From Luteibacter jiangsuensis (lineage in GTDB: Bacteria > Pseudomonadota > Gammaproteobacteria > Xanthomonadales > Rhodanobacteraceae): a stretch of DNA of 64,000 nt. The stretch is from contig NZ_JAUSSK010000002.1 in assembly GCF_030812295.1 (NCBI RefSeq), forward strand, positions 898,001 to 962,000, read 5' to 3'. Below the pieces are notes generated by a model. It worked only from the letters and a program-made list of their open reading frames with translations, was not told where the DNA came from and did not search any database. Made by a program: the position numbers and the translations under genes. Shown one piece after another: positions 1 to 8,396 of the stretch (its first letter is position 1; every line of letters begins with the position of its first letter).

Positions 1-741
1 GTCCTCGGACAGGCCCAGGGCTTCGCGAAGCAGGCGCGCCGTGGCATGGCACTGACAGAAGTAAGGATCCCCGGCGCGCAGGTACCGCTCAGGGATGCCG
101 TGGAAACTCATCAATAGCTTCTCGCCCCGGCCGTTGGCGGCCCAGTGCGCGCGGACGCTATCGGCCAGCGCGGCGATGTAGCTCGCCTCGCCATGATAGT
201 CGTTGACCTGGCGAAGTTCCGGAGGCCATCGCAGCCCCTTCACGGTGTCGGCGACCGCGTCGAAAACGCTTCCCGTGGACGTGGCCGAGTACTGCGGATA
301 CAGCGGAAGCACCAGCAGGCGGCGCACGCCCTCGCGCTGCAAGGCGGCGATGGTGCTTGCGACGTCGGGCTTGCCGTAGCGCATCGCCAGCGCCACGCGG
401 ACCGGGCCGGCCACGCGAGAGGCTAGTTCCGCCTGGAGCGCGGTGGCGAGGGCCTCGCTGCCCACGCGCAGGGGCGAGCCGTCCGCCGTCCAGATGCGTG
501 CGTAAGCGTGCGCCGAACGCTTGGGCCGCACGCGCAGGATCACGCCGTGCAGGATCGCCAGCCAGAGCAGGCGCGGATACTCGATGACACGCGGATCGCC
601 GAGGAACTGGGCGAGGTAGGGCCGGACCGCGGCTGCTGTGGGCGCGTCAGGTGTACCGAGATTAACCAGCAGCACCGCCGCCTGGGACGGGGTGTCGTGG
701 GAATGGCCGGCAAGGCCGGTATAGTTTGGCGTACCTGGCAT
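1..741 (-). CDS. hemH: Ferrochelatase, C-terminus cut by window edge
   Basis: Inserts Fe2+ into protoporphyrin IX, the last step of protoheme synthesis, at the cytoplasmic face of the membrane. 247 codons are present; the 3' end lies outside the window. The frame from the ATG at 741 gives an N-terminal AVLLVNLGTP strand, typical of the family, a YPQYSATSTGS segment, and the SFHGIPERY motif with the catalytic His, followed by GDPYFCQCHAT. It is transcribed divergently from the SYLF-domain gene at 851. The 109-bp gap between them must hold both promoters. Identification is firm; the missing third cannot be checked. Confidence 0.95.
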   Translation of the reverse strand, partial: MPGTPNYTGLAGHSHDTPSQAAVLLVNLGTPDAPTAAAVRPYLAQFLGDPRVIEYPRLLWLAILHGVILRVRPKRSAHAYARIWTADGSPLRVGSEALATALQAELASRVAGPVRVALAMRYGKPDVASTIAALQREGVRRLLVLPLYPQYSATSTGSVFDAVADTVKGLRWPPELRQVNDYHGEASYIAALADSVRAHWAANGRGEKLLMSFHGIPERYLRAGDPYFCQCHATARLLREALGLSED

Positions 742-850
742 CGGCGTCCGGCGCTCGCGGGGATCGCCGCAGTCTGCCATACGGCGGCGCGGCGGGGCTT
801 GCCCGTGTTGCCGCAGCCGATGCCTTCCCGCGTCAGAAAGGAGCCACCCG

Positions 851-1540
851 ATGTCCCCACGCCTGTCCCGTCTGCTCGCCCTCGGACTTCTCACCCTGCT
901 CCCGTCCATGGCGGCGCAGGCGGCAGACCCGCCGCGTACCCAGGCCAGGGAAGCGGTTCGGGTGCTCTCGGAGATGATCGACGACGCCCCCGACAAGTCC
1001 CTGCCGGCCGACCTTCTGAAGAACGCTCGCGCCATCGCCGTGATCCCGGGCATGGTCAAGGGCGGTTTCGTGTTCTCCGGCGCCAAGGGCGAGGGCCTGA
1101 TCTCGATCAAGACACGGGACGGTACCTGGTCGAACCCGAATTTCATCTCCACCGCCGCCGCCGGGGTGGGCTTCCAGGCGGGCATCCAGTCCACCGACGT
1201 GATCCTCGTCTTCCGCACCGACCGCGGCGTGGACAGCATCATCGACGGCAAATTCACGATGGGCGCCAGCGCATCGGCCGCTGCCGGCCCGGTGGGCCGG
1301 TCGGCCACGGCGGCCACCGACGGCCAGATGAAGGCCGAGATCTACACCTATTCCCGTTCCAAGGGCCTCTTCGCGGGCATCGCGCTGGACGGCGCCCGGA
1401 TCAGCATCGACGACGATTCCAACGAGGAAATCTACGGCCCGGGGATCACCCCCCGCCGTATTTTCGAAGGCGGTGTGACGAATGTTCCAAGCGAGGTGGT
1501 GGAATTCAGGGATAAACTGGAGGAGTACACTAACCGCTGA
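851..1540 (+). CDS. SYLF (YSC84-like) domain exported protein
   Basis: 229 aa. An N-terminal signal peptide (about residues 1-24, ending AAQAA) precedes a SYLF/YSC84 domain filling the rest. Family marks are the [22 protein letters not shown] segment near the start (glycine-rich, around residues 60-80), the [10 protein letters not shown] segment, and a C-terminal [15 protein letters not shown] stretch. Bacterial SYLF proteins are thought to bind phosphoinositide-like or other lipids; their role in bacteria is unclear. It probably acts in the periplasm. It sits 71 bp before tatA, on the same strand, but a functional link to Tat is not shown. Confidence 0.85.
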   Translation: MSPRLSRLLALGLLTLLPSMAAQAADPPRTQAREAVRVLSEMIDDAPDKSLPADLLKNARAIAVIPGMVKGGFVFSGAKGEGLISIKTRDGTWSNPNFISTAAAGVGFQAGIQSTDVILVFRTDRGVDSIIDGKFTMGASASAAAGPVGRSATAATDGQMKAEIYTYSRSKGLFAGIALDGARISIDDDSNEEIYGPGITPRRIFEGGVTNVPSEVVEFRDKLEEYTNR

Positions 1541-1611
1541 TCGTCAACCGGCGCTCCCCCTGGGCGCCGGCCCGTCCCACCGGCGCCGATGAGGGCGCCC
1601 TCGAGGTTTCC

Positions 1612-1857
1612 ATGAGCATTACCCATATCGTCCTCCTGCTGCTCGTCGTCGTGCTGATCTTCGGTACGAAGAAGCTTCGCAACATCGGCTCGGACCTGGG
1701 CGGCGCCATGCGCGACTTCAAGAAGGGCCTGGATGGCGACGAAGAGGCCAAGGCGGCCCGCGAGCGTGAGGAAAAGCTGCGCGCCGATCCGCCGTCGTCG
1801 ACCCAGGTGCCGCCGGTCCACAGCGAGACGAGCGAGCCGCGCGACCGCGGTCAGTGA
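1612..1857 (+). CDS. tatA: Sec-independent translocase subunit TatA
   Basis: 81 aa. Membrane protein that oligomerises to form the passage for folded Tat substrates. It has one N-terminal transmembrane helix (about residues 5-18), the [10 protein letters not shown] hinge with the family F-G-x-K-K-L pattern, an amphipathic helix ([13 protein letters not shown]) and a charged disordered tail. First gene of tatABC; tatB starts 13 bp after its stop. Length matches the family. Confidence 0.96.
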   Translation: MSITHIVLLLLVVVLIFGTKKLRNIGSDLGGAMRDFKKGLDGDEEAKAAREREEKLRADPPSSTQVPPVHSETSEPRDRGQ

Positions 1858-1870
1858 TCCTGGCGCCGCC

Positions 1871-2284
1871 ATGATCGACATCAGTCTAGGCAAGCTGCTG
1901 CTGCTCGCGGTGATCGCCCTCATCGTCCTCGGCCCTGAACGCCTGCCCCATGCCGCCCGCACCGCGGGAGCCCTGTTGCGCCGCATGCGCAACGGTTGGG
2001 ACAGCGTGCGCGCCGAGGTCGAGCGGGAAATCCAGGCCGAGGAGATCAAACGCACCTTGCGCGAGACCGCCGACAACGCCCGGGCCGCCCACGACAGCGT
2101 GCGCCAGGACATCCACGCCGCCAGCGCCGAGATCCGCGGCGCCGGCGAGCGCGTGCGTGACACCTTCACGGAAACACAAACGGCGCGTGCCACGGCCGGC
2201 GAGCCCGACCCCGCGGTCGACATGCTCCCGCTGAAGCGCGACGAGCCCGCGCCGTCCGGGAACGAGCAGCATGACCGCACGTGA
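1871..2284 (+). CDS. tatB: Sec-independent translocase subunit TatB
   Basis: 137 aa. Forms the twin-arginine signal receptor with TatC. The frame stays open upstream, but the ATG at 1871 is chosen because MIDISLGKLLLLAVIALIVLGPERLP is the canonical TatB N-terminus: a membrane helix ending in the conserved LGPERLP motif. A long charged helical region follows (about 30-110) and a variable tail. The 3' end overlaps tatC by 14 nt, which suggests translational coupling. Confidence 0.95.
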   Translation: MIDISLGKLLLLAVIALIVLGPERLPHAARTAGALLRRMRNGWDSVRAEVEREIQAEEIKRTLRETADNARAAHDSVRQDIHAASAEIRGAGERVRDTFTETQTARATAGEPDPAVDMLPLKRDEPAPSGNEQHDRT

Positions 2285-3029
2285 GCCCGATCCGTCGCCC
2301 GACGACGTGGTCGAAGAGGGCCTGTTCTCCCACCTGATGGAACTGCGCACGCGGTTGCTGAAGGCGATCGTCGTGCTGCTGCTGGTTTTGCTGGCCCTCG
2401 TGCCGGTGGCGAACCATCTTTACGCGGAGCTGGCCAAGCCGTTGGTCGAGCGTATGCCGCAAGGCGCGCACCTGATCGCCACCGAAGTGGCCAGTCCGTT
2501 CGTCACGCCGCTGAAGCTCGCCTTCTTCGTGGCGCTGTTCATCAGCATGCCGATGATCCTCTACCAGCTGTGGTCCTTCGTCAGCCCGGGCCTGTACCGG
2601 CACGAGAAGCGCCTGGCCCGGCCGTTGCTGGTCGCCTCGCTGGTGCTGTTCTACTCCGGCTGCGCGTTCGCGTATTTCGTGGTGCTGCCGGCGGCCTTCA
2701 AGTTCCTCAACGCGGTCACGCCCGAAGGTGTGGCGATGATGACCGACATCACGCACTACCTCGATTTCGTGATGTTGATGTTCTTCGCCTTTGGCCTCTG
2801 CTTCGAAGTACCGGTGGCTGTGGTGATCCTCGCCGCGATCGGCGTCGTCGACGCGGAGAAACTCAGCAAGGGTCGTGGCTATGCCATCGTGGGCGCGTTC
2901 GCCATCGCGGCGTTCATCACCCCGCCCGACCTGCTTTCGATGGTGATGCTCGCCGTGCCCATGTGCCTGCTCTACGAACTGGGCCTGTTGGCGGTGCGTT
3001 TCCTGCTCAAGCCACCCGCCGGGGATTGA
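2271..3029 (+). CDS. tatC: Sec-independent translocase subunit TatC
   Basis: 252 aa. Polytopic core of the Tat translocon, which recognises the twin-arginine signal. The sequence shows six hydrophobic segments and the conserved N-terminal LFSHLMELRTRLL motif. The SMPMILYQLWSFVSPGLY..E region before TM3 holds the family's signal-binding Phe and Glu. It overlaps tatB and is followed after 4 bp by a small gene of unknown role. Confidence 0.96.
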   Translation: MTAREPDPSPDDVVEEGLFSHLMELRTRLLKAIVVLLLVLLALVPVANHLYAELAKPLVERMPQGAHLIATEVASPFVTPLKLAFFVALFISMPMILYQLWSFVSPGLYRHEKRLARPLLVASLVLFYSGCAFAYFVVLPAAFKFLNAVTPEGVAMMTDITHYLDFVMLMFFAFGLCFEVPVAVVILAAIGVVDAEKLSKGRGYAIVGAFAIAAFITPPDLLSMVMLAVPMCLLYELGLLAVRFLLKPPAGD

Positions 3030-3033
3030 TGCC

Positions 3034-3663
3034 ATGGGCGCCTCGATCGGCTGGCTGGCGGTCAAGGGCAAGGGCGGTGACGAAGTGCGCGTGGCGCTCG
3101 ATCTCGTGCCGAATGGCCAGACGGCGACCCAGCCGCGCCGTGGTTTCTCCATTGCCTTGCCGAACGGCTGGTTCGTCGTGGTCACCCGCTTCGCGGCGCC
3201 ACTGATCGCCGAGGATGACATGCGCCGGCTGTCGCGCGGTTGCGTGCTGGTCACCTGCGAATACGATGACGACGTGATGGTGAGTTCCGCCACCTGCTAC
3301 ATCAACGGCATCCGCAACTGGCGCGCCGAGCACGATGGGCAGCAGGACGACACGCGCGACCTCTCCACGAGCGGCAGCCTTCCGGCGGCGTTCGACGCCA
3401 TCCATGCGCGCATCGAGGGCCTGCAGGACGCGGCCGACGCGGAAGGCGACGACGTGGACCACTACTATTCCCTGCCGATCGAACTCGCGCAGAGCGTCAC
3501 CACCTTCCACGCCGACCTGCCCGCGTCGGCCTATGGCGCGACGGCCTGTGAAGGCTGGGTCGTGGCCGAAGCCACCGCCGCTCCACCGTCCGATCCCGAC
3601 CTCCCGCGCAAGGTACGCAAGGCGGTGGAGAAGGCCTCGCGGCCGTGGTGGAAGTTCTGGTGA
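3034..3663 (+). CDS. Conserved hypothetical protein downstream of tatC
   Basis: 209 aa, no signal peptide and no membrane segment; I recognise no named family. The N-terminus (ASIGWLAVKGKG) looks folded and mixed alpha/beta; the middle is acidic, and the extreme C-terminus is aromatic and basic (RPWWKFW). The start at 3034 lies 4 bp after the tatC stop, so it is probably co-transcribed with tatABC. It may be a lineage-specific protein. A GC-rich hairpin follows its stop. Confidence 0.7.
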   Translation: MGASIGWLAVKGKGGDEVRVALDLVPNGQTATQPRRGFSIALPNGWFVVVTRFAAPLIAEDDMRRLSRGCVLVTCEYDDDVMVSSATCYINGIRNWRAEHDGQQDDTRDLSTSGSLPAAFDAIHARIEGLQDAADAEGDDVDHYYSLPIELAQSVTTFHADLPASAYGATACEGWVVAEATAAPPSDPDLPRKVRKAVEKASRPWWKFW

Positions 3664-3664
3664 C

Positions 3665-3686
3665 CCGCGCACGGCGTTGTGCGCGG
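3665..3686. terminator. GC-rich hairpin between convergent genes
   Basis: Perfect 8-bp stem CCGCGCAC / GTGCGCGG with a 6-nt loop, directly after the stop at 3663. The gap lies between convergent genes (the tat cluster and the TcA-like gene), so it may end transcription from both sides. There is no clear U-tract, so intrinsic termination is an inference. Confidence 0.5.
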
Positions 3687-3711
3687 CCCAATGCTGCTGT
3701 TGTCGCCGACG

Positions 3712-6700
3712 TCACGCGGTGATGTCGATGTCGATGTCGATGAAGATCGACTCGATCACCTTTGGCACGTCCTTTCCCGTCAACTGGAGGACCAGCTGCC
3801 CCTTGTATGCTCCAGCGGGTAGCCCCGGATTGTCCGACGCAAGGCATTGAATGCGGAAATAGGTGTTGAAAGGTTTGTTTGGAATCACCGTGGTGGTGTT
3901 GATCGCGTAGCTCGGGCCGCCCTCCGCAAGGCGCCTGGCGCGCAAGCTGATCGCATGTTCGACTCCGCGGGAATCTACCAAGCTGATCGCATGTTCGACT
4001 CCGCGGGAATCTACCGCCGTAGCCCGCAACCAGCTTGGTGAAGGCAATTCATGCACCAGCTTGGTTGGTCCTTCCTCCGCCGATAGGGCCAAGTAACCCG
4101 CGATGGTCGAAATGGATGGTACCGCTCTCGAAGTGTGCAAGACCCAATCCGCGTTCGTCGCCGCAGTCCTTACGGAGAGCGTCACGCATTTCGGGATATC
4201 GAGTACGGACACCGGGAATGCTGCCGCATTGGATTCGTTTGCGCCCCCGTCCAGAGCGGCCTTGAAGATGATGTGCAGCTGGCCATGGTCGCCCAGGTCA
4301 TCGACATAGTCGAATGGCAGCGGAACACGGAGTCCTTCGATGACTTCGGCGGCTGTCACCGTCCGTGATAACGGAAACATGTCCCGCTCGCTCACGGAGC
4401 CATCGGCCCTCACGCCCTCGCAGCGCACCCATACGCGCTGACCTTCTTTAATGCCGGGCCACGCCGAGGCTTTCCTCCGTGCGGCTCCCGCGGCGGAGAT
4501 GTCGTTGGCCAATGTCTTGGCCAGGGTGTCGGCGGATTTGAGCGGCTGGGGAATCTTCGTTCGTGTCAGTTCGCCGTTGATCGGCAGGTCGATCTTTGTC
4601 CAGCCACTCCAGGCCAGCATGCCGGTGTGACCATCCGCCGCCTCGACGTCCATTCGGGCGGACTGCCAGAAGTATTCATAGGGTTCGATATTGCTTCGGC
4701 CAACCAGGTGGAGTTCGTCCCGGACAGGGTCGACGCCGTCGTGATAAGCGGAGATTACCTGGATATTGCTGGTTCGCTCGAAATCCGCGAGGTATCTGAG
4801 CAGGGTCGTGTCGATATCGGCGGGTCGGGCCTGCCCCTGCGCCAGTTGTGTCTCCAGGTCGAGGAAGGCGGCGGTCTTGCGTTGGCGGCGCGCGGGATGG
4901 ATGTGGTTTTCGGGGTATTCCCGCCGTTCCCTGTATTGTCGCCAGTCGACATAGCGGGAGCGAAAAGCGCTCCATTGGCGTCGTTCCTCCTTGATGTCCG
5001 CATTCGGATTCAGATGCCTTTCCAGGCCACTGAGCAAACGGTGGATGTAGAGTTGAAGGCTGTCGAGGGCGGCGGCCAGACGTGTGGTTTCCGGTTCGGC
5101 GCCGACCTCGAGATCGGCGAGGAGCCAAGCCGAAAGTTCGTTGCGCTCGGCGAATTTCCGGCCGTCGATATCCGTTGAATGGACGAGGAGCCAGGCGACC
5201 ATGGCGTCGCGCCACGCTTCATTGTGAGTGCCTACGATGAGATCGCGTTCGGAAGGCTGACAGGTGGCGAGCAGCAATTGCGCCGCGGCTTCGATGTCCG
5301 CCGCACTGCTTTGGGGTTCGAGGCTGCCAAGAGCCAGCATGGCCTCGACAGATATCGTGGTCCGGTCGGCCAGCGCTTGCAGGCGCAACAACCAGGCGAT
5401 ATGGCTGGCAGTGGTCAGTGAGCGGCCCGATGGGGGTGGCGAAATCCGGGCGGCAACGGACGCCACGACGGCCTTGTCCACACCCAGCAAGCCGGCAAGT
5501 CGCGTGGCCGGATCACCCTGTGCGTTTTCACCGGCTGAACCAAGGTAGGCGATCAACTCCATACCTGCCTTCTCTACTTCGCTACCCGAACGGGCGGCTA
5601 CATCACGCACCGTTTTGTTCCACTCGGTGAGGCGATGAACGACGATCAGCCCAGGGTTCCGTATGTCGTCTTCGTCAAGGTCGAACCACTCGCGATGAGC
5701 GCGCAGTGCCTCCAGGGTGGGCGCATCGATAGCCAGTCGGGAAACCAGCTGTGATCGCTGGCGTAATGCATCCAACCAGGGAATGGTTTCGCTGCCGGTT
5801 GAACCGGTGCCATCGACCAGGGCCAGGATCGATGCCGGCGTGGCACCGGCCCATTTGCCAAGGCTCGCGCGCGTATCGGGGTCGGTGACCTCCGGGATCA
5901 GCACCGCGAGGATCTGGTCCGCGAGGGCTCGCTGGCCATCGAGCAGCTCGCGAAGACGTTGCCCGATACGGGTTTTCGTCCGCACCAGCTTGGTGGCGGT
6001 CGTTACGAGCTTGCCCGTGGTCGTGTCCTTCACTGCATCGAGCGCGCTCCCTATCTGCACGTCCAGCGCGGCCTGGTCCAGGTCGAACACGCTGTCCCTG
6101 AAGATGCCGGTACTTTCGATGAGTGGCGACAATACCTGGGTTGGAGCGCGTTCGGCATCGATCGCGAAGGGCATTTCCAGGAAGGCGTCACGCAGGCGGC
6201 CATCGGTGACGGTTTGTGTCCGGGCGGACACGTTCGGAATGAGACGGGTGAGATCAGCTTGCGTGAGAGCGCTTGCGTCGAGCAGGCTTCCTATCGACAT
6301 GGCGTCCAGGCGGTGCCGATGCAGCCAGTCCGAGAAATTCATGAGCGTGACGATCGCATCGACGATGTCGGGCTCATCCGTGGCCGTATCGTCGGATGCC
6401 AGCGTGGCATCGACCTTGCCGAGTGTCGGCACGCCGGCGAGTTGCTCGAAGAGATCAGGGTGCGTCTTTTCATACAGGCGCAGCAAGGCCAGGCCGTCCT
6501 TCTCATCGTGCCCCAGCCAGCGGGGTAGCACGGCCAGGCGATGACACGCGGAGATCAGTGCCAGGTTGCGCGAAGGCGTCGTGAGTTCCTGGGCCTCGAC
6601 AGTCCATTCAAGCAGGACGGACAGCGTGTCCGTGCCGATTCCCAGGCCGGCACAGAGCTGTTGCACCGTCGCATCGCCGCCATCTATCGCGAACGCTCCG

Positions 6701-7929
6701 TCATCCATGGTAAGTGGCGCACCGGTGCCGGCGAGATCGCTGCCGCCGGCACCGGCATGGAAGAGCTCGTCGTAGTAGGGGGTGTCGCGGCCGGTCGCGT
6801 AGGGAGATATCTCGTCGATAACGGCCGCATAGGCTTCCAGGCTTACCTGCCGGCTGTCGCGCAGATGGCAATAGAGGCCGAGGGCGCGCAAGACATGGAC
6901 ATCGACCTGAAAATCCTCGTCGCTACCCTGGGCGGCGAAAATGGCCTGGAGAAGACGGTCGATGGCCGCGAACGGCAGGCTCATGCCTGCATGAAGGCGA
7001 AGCATGGTGTCGATGCGCTGGAGGTGGCCGGTACTCAAGTTGTCGATGCGTGTGGTCTTGTTCGTCGCACTTCCGGCGACGAGCCGCAGCGCAGGCGATT
7101 GGCCGTCGTTGACGAAGCGGGCGCCGAAAGCGCTGCTATCGGCCAGGCCACCAGGTTTTCCCGCTTTGCTGACGGTCACGGAAGAGTAGGTGCCGCTATC
7201 GTCTTTCGGAGCCACGCCATTGACGGCCAGCAATTGCCGCAAGCGTTTGCGGTTCAGGCTGGTAGCACGCAGGAAAGTCGCCGAATCGGCCAGGCTCTCG
7301 ACGGTGCTGCCGGTGGGCAGTCCAAGGCGTGACCATAGAGCGTCGTCGGTTGCCGGGGTGGTTTGCAGCGCGCGCAGCTGCGCAGGTGCCAAGCCCGTGC
7401 AAAGCGTCAACGCGTTGCGCATCGACGTGTTGACGACCGCGCGATGGGAGAAATTGGGATAGTCCTCGTCTGTCTGGCGCAGCAGTTGCCAGGGTTGCTG
7501 ACGTTTGCTTCGCAGCACCTGGATAACCAAGGCCCAGGCACGATCGAAGGGCAGGTTGGCCGGCGAGGTTGCGGCGGCCAACACGGACGCGGCCTTCTCG
7601 TCGCCGGGGTGTGTGGACTCCACCATGGCCTCGAGGCATTCGATGACAAGGCTCAATCGTGGAACCCGCCGGTTCAAGGCAGGTTCGTCGAGGATCAATC
7701 CGGGAATGTCCGGGCGTCGATACGCCAGGGGCTTGACCGGCGGGGTGCCGACCGCCGCTTCCAATCTGCGCACGATGCCGATCAGCGATTCCGCATAGGC
7801 GAACGGACCGAAGCTGCTTTCGAGTGCTTCATCCGGGCAGCGGTCGATCCCCTGGTCGCCGAACAGGTTCGGATAGTCGGCGGTGAAAGTGTTTGCCAGC
7901 GACGGCGCATTTTCCAACGACTGAGACAT
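3712..7929 (-). CDS. TcA-like insecticidal toxin complex protein, truncated type
   Basis: 1405 aa, about half the size of full TcA subunits (about 2400-2500 aa). Residues 1 to about 960 are mainly alpha-helical and resemble the VRP1/TcA N-terminal shell. Residues about 960-1270 match the TcA neuraminidase-like region, including the segment around residue 1005 with YPEN and HPA..R followed by F-x-x-LE-x-x-L-x-QG. The last 130 residues are beta-rich and match nothing I know. The pore-forming and TcB-binding C-terminal parts of TcA are missing, and no TcB or TcC gene lies nearby. It has no signal peptide. An ACP-like gene lies 105 bp upstream on the same strand. It could be a standalone adhesin or toxin-derived protein, or the first half of a split toxin. 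Confidence 0.75.
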   Translation of the reverse strand: MSQSLENAPSLANTFTADYPNLFGDQGIDRCPDEALESSFGPFAYAESLIGIVRRLEAAVGTPPVKPLAYRRPDIPGLILDEPALNRRVPRLSLVIECLEAMVESTHPGDEKAASVLAAATSPANLPFDRAWALVIQVLRSKRQQPWQLLRQTDEDYPNFSHRAVVNTSMRNALTLCTGLAPAQLRALQTTPATDDALWSRLGLPTGSTVESLADSATFLRATSLNRKRLRQLLAVNGVAPKDDSGTYSSVTVSKAGKPGGLADSSAFGARFVNDGQSPALRLVAGSATNKTTRIDNLSTGHLQRIDTMLRLHAGMSLPFAAIDRLLQAIFAAQGSDEDFQVDVHVLRALGLYCHLRDSRQVSLEAYAAVIDEISPYATGRDTPYYDELFHAGAGGSDLAGTGAPLTMDDGAFAIDGGDATVQQLCAGLGIGTDTLSVLLEWTVEAQELTTPSRNLALISACHRLAVLPRWLGHDEKDGLALLRLYEKTHPDLFEQLAGVPTLGKVDATLASDDTATDEPDIVDAIVTLMNFSDWLHRHRLDAMSIGSLLDASALTQADLTRLIPNVSARTQTVTDGRLRDAFLEMPFAIDAERAPTQVLSPLIESTGIFRDSVFDLDQAALDVQIGSALDAVKDTTTGKLVTTATKLVRTKTRIGQRLRELLDGQRALADQILAVLIPEVTDPDTRASLGKWAGATPASILALVDGTGSTGSETIPWLDALRQRSQLVSRLAIDAPTLEALRAHREWFDLDEDDIRNPGLIVVHRLTEWNKTVRDVAARSGSEVEKAGMELIAYLGSAGENAQGDPATRLAGLLGVDKAVVASVAARISPPPSGRSLTTASHIAWLLRLQALADRTTISVEAMLALGSLEPQSSAADIEAAAQLLLATCQPSERDLIVGTHNEAWRDAMVAWLLVHSTDIDGRKFAERNELSAWLLADLEVGAEPETTRLAAALDSLQLYIHRLLSGLERHLNPNADIKEERRQWSAFRSRYVDWRQYRERREYPENHIHPARRQRKTAAFLDLETQLAQGQARPADIDTTLLRYLADFERTSNIQVISAYHDGVDPVRDELHLVGRSNIEPYEYFWQSARMDVEAADGHTGMLAWSGWTKIDLPINGELTRTKIPQPLKSADTLAKTLANDISAAGAARRKASAWPGIKEGQRVWVRCEGVRADGSVSERDMFPLSRTVTAAEVIEGLRVPLPFDYVDDLGDHGQLHIIFKAALDGGANESNAAAFPVSVLDIPKCVTLSVRTAATNADWVLHTSRAVPSISTIAGYLALSAEEGPTKLVHELPSPSWLRATAVDSRGVEHAISLVDSRGVEHAISLRARRLAEGGPSYAINTTTVIPNKPFNTYFRIQCLASDNPGLPAGAYKGQLVLQLTGKDVPKVIESIFIDIDIDITA
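3943..4014 (-). repeat. Exact 36-bp tandem duplication inside the TcA-like gene
   Basis: Two adjacent copies of a 36-bp unit (3943-3978 and 3979-4014), identical by reading. They duplicate 12 residues (VDSRGVEHAISL) in frame near residues 1306-1329. Perfect identity implies a recent duplication. The frame is kept, so the gene stays intact. Confidence 0.95.
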
Positions 7930-7987
7930 GGCGAATCCTTTCGCACGGAAACCGGGTGACTTCCTCGTCGATCAACCCTCGGGATGC

Positions 7988-8024
7988 GGGCGGGAGTCGT
8001 CGAGCATCGAACCGACGCCCGCCC
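7988..8024 (-). terminator. Stem-loop between the ACP-like and TcA-like genes
   Basis: Outer arms GGGCGGG / CCCGCCC, with inner CGTCG-type pairing, around a short loop. It starts 10 nt after the ACP-like stop and 59 nt before the TcA-like start, on the shared transcript. It could be a partial terminator or an mRNA processing/stability element that sets the ratio of the two products. Function is inferred. Confidence 0.45.
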
Positions 8025-8033
8025 TCGGCCGGG

Positions 8034-8294
8034 TTATGGGTCCATGTTCTCGACGATATACGCGGCGGCACCATCGATCGTGCCCAACGTTCCCAGATCC
8101 TTCGGGAACGTCACGGCGTACTTGGCCGCAAGCGCTTTCGCCACATCGTTGACCAGGCTGTTCTTTTCAATGACCAGCGGGGCGATTTCGGTCGAAGCCG
8201 TCAACTCGACGCACGCCTGCGCCTCCGTGCCTTGTTTGTTCTTTGCTTCGCGGAGAATGACTTCCAGGATTTCTTCCTTGCTCTTCCTACTCAT
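8034..8294 (-). CDS. Acyl-carrier-protein-like small protein
   Basis: 86 aa from the ATG at 8294, chosen because an AAGGAGGAGC ribosome site sits just upstream; an upstream in-frame start is less likely. I see an ACP-like pattern: helix I (SKEEILEVILREA), a Ser in N-S-L where ACPs have D-S-L, then a helix with the A-L-x-x-x-Y spacing of ACP helix II, a F-P turn, and a C-terminal T-I-D-G-A-A-A-Y-I segment like ACP helix IV (TVQAAIDYI). If this is right, the Ser could carry phosphopantetheine. The protein is unusual in having Asn for Asp. It lies upstream of the TcA-like gene on the same strand. The family call is my alignment by eye. Confidence 0.55.
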   Translation of the reverse strand: MSRKSKEEILEVILREAKNKQGTEAQACVELTASTEIAPLVIEKNSLVNDVAKALAAKYAVTFPKDLGTLGTIDGAAAYIVENMDP

Positions 8295-8396
8295 GGCGTG
8301 CTCCTCCTTGAAATGACGGAAACGGGACGTTCCGGTTTCCTCGCACAGCGTCCCGCTTCGCATCGGCTTGCGCCATACGGCATTGGTTGTAGGCGT

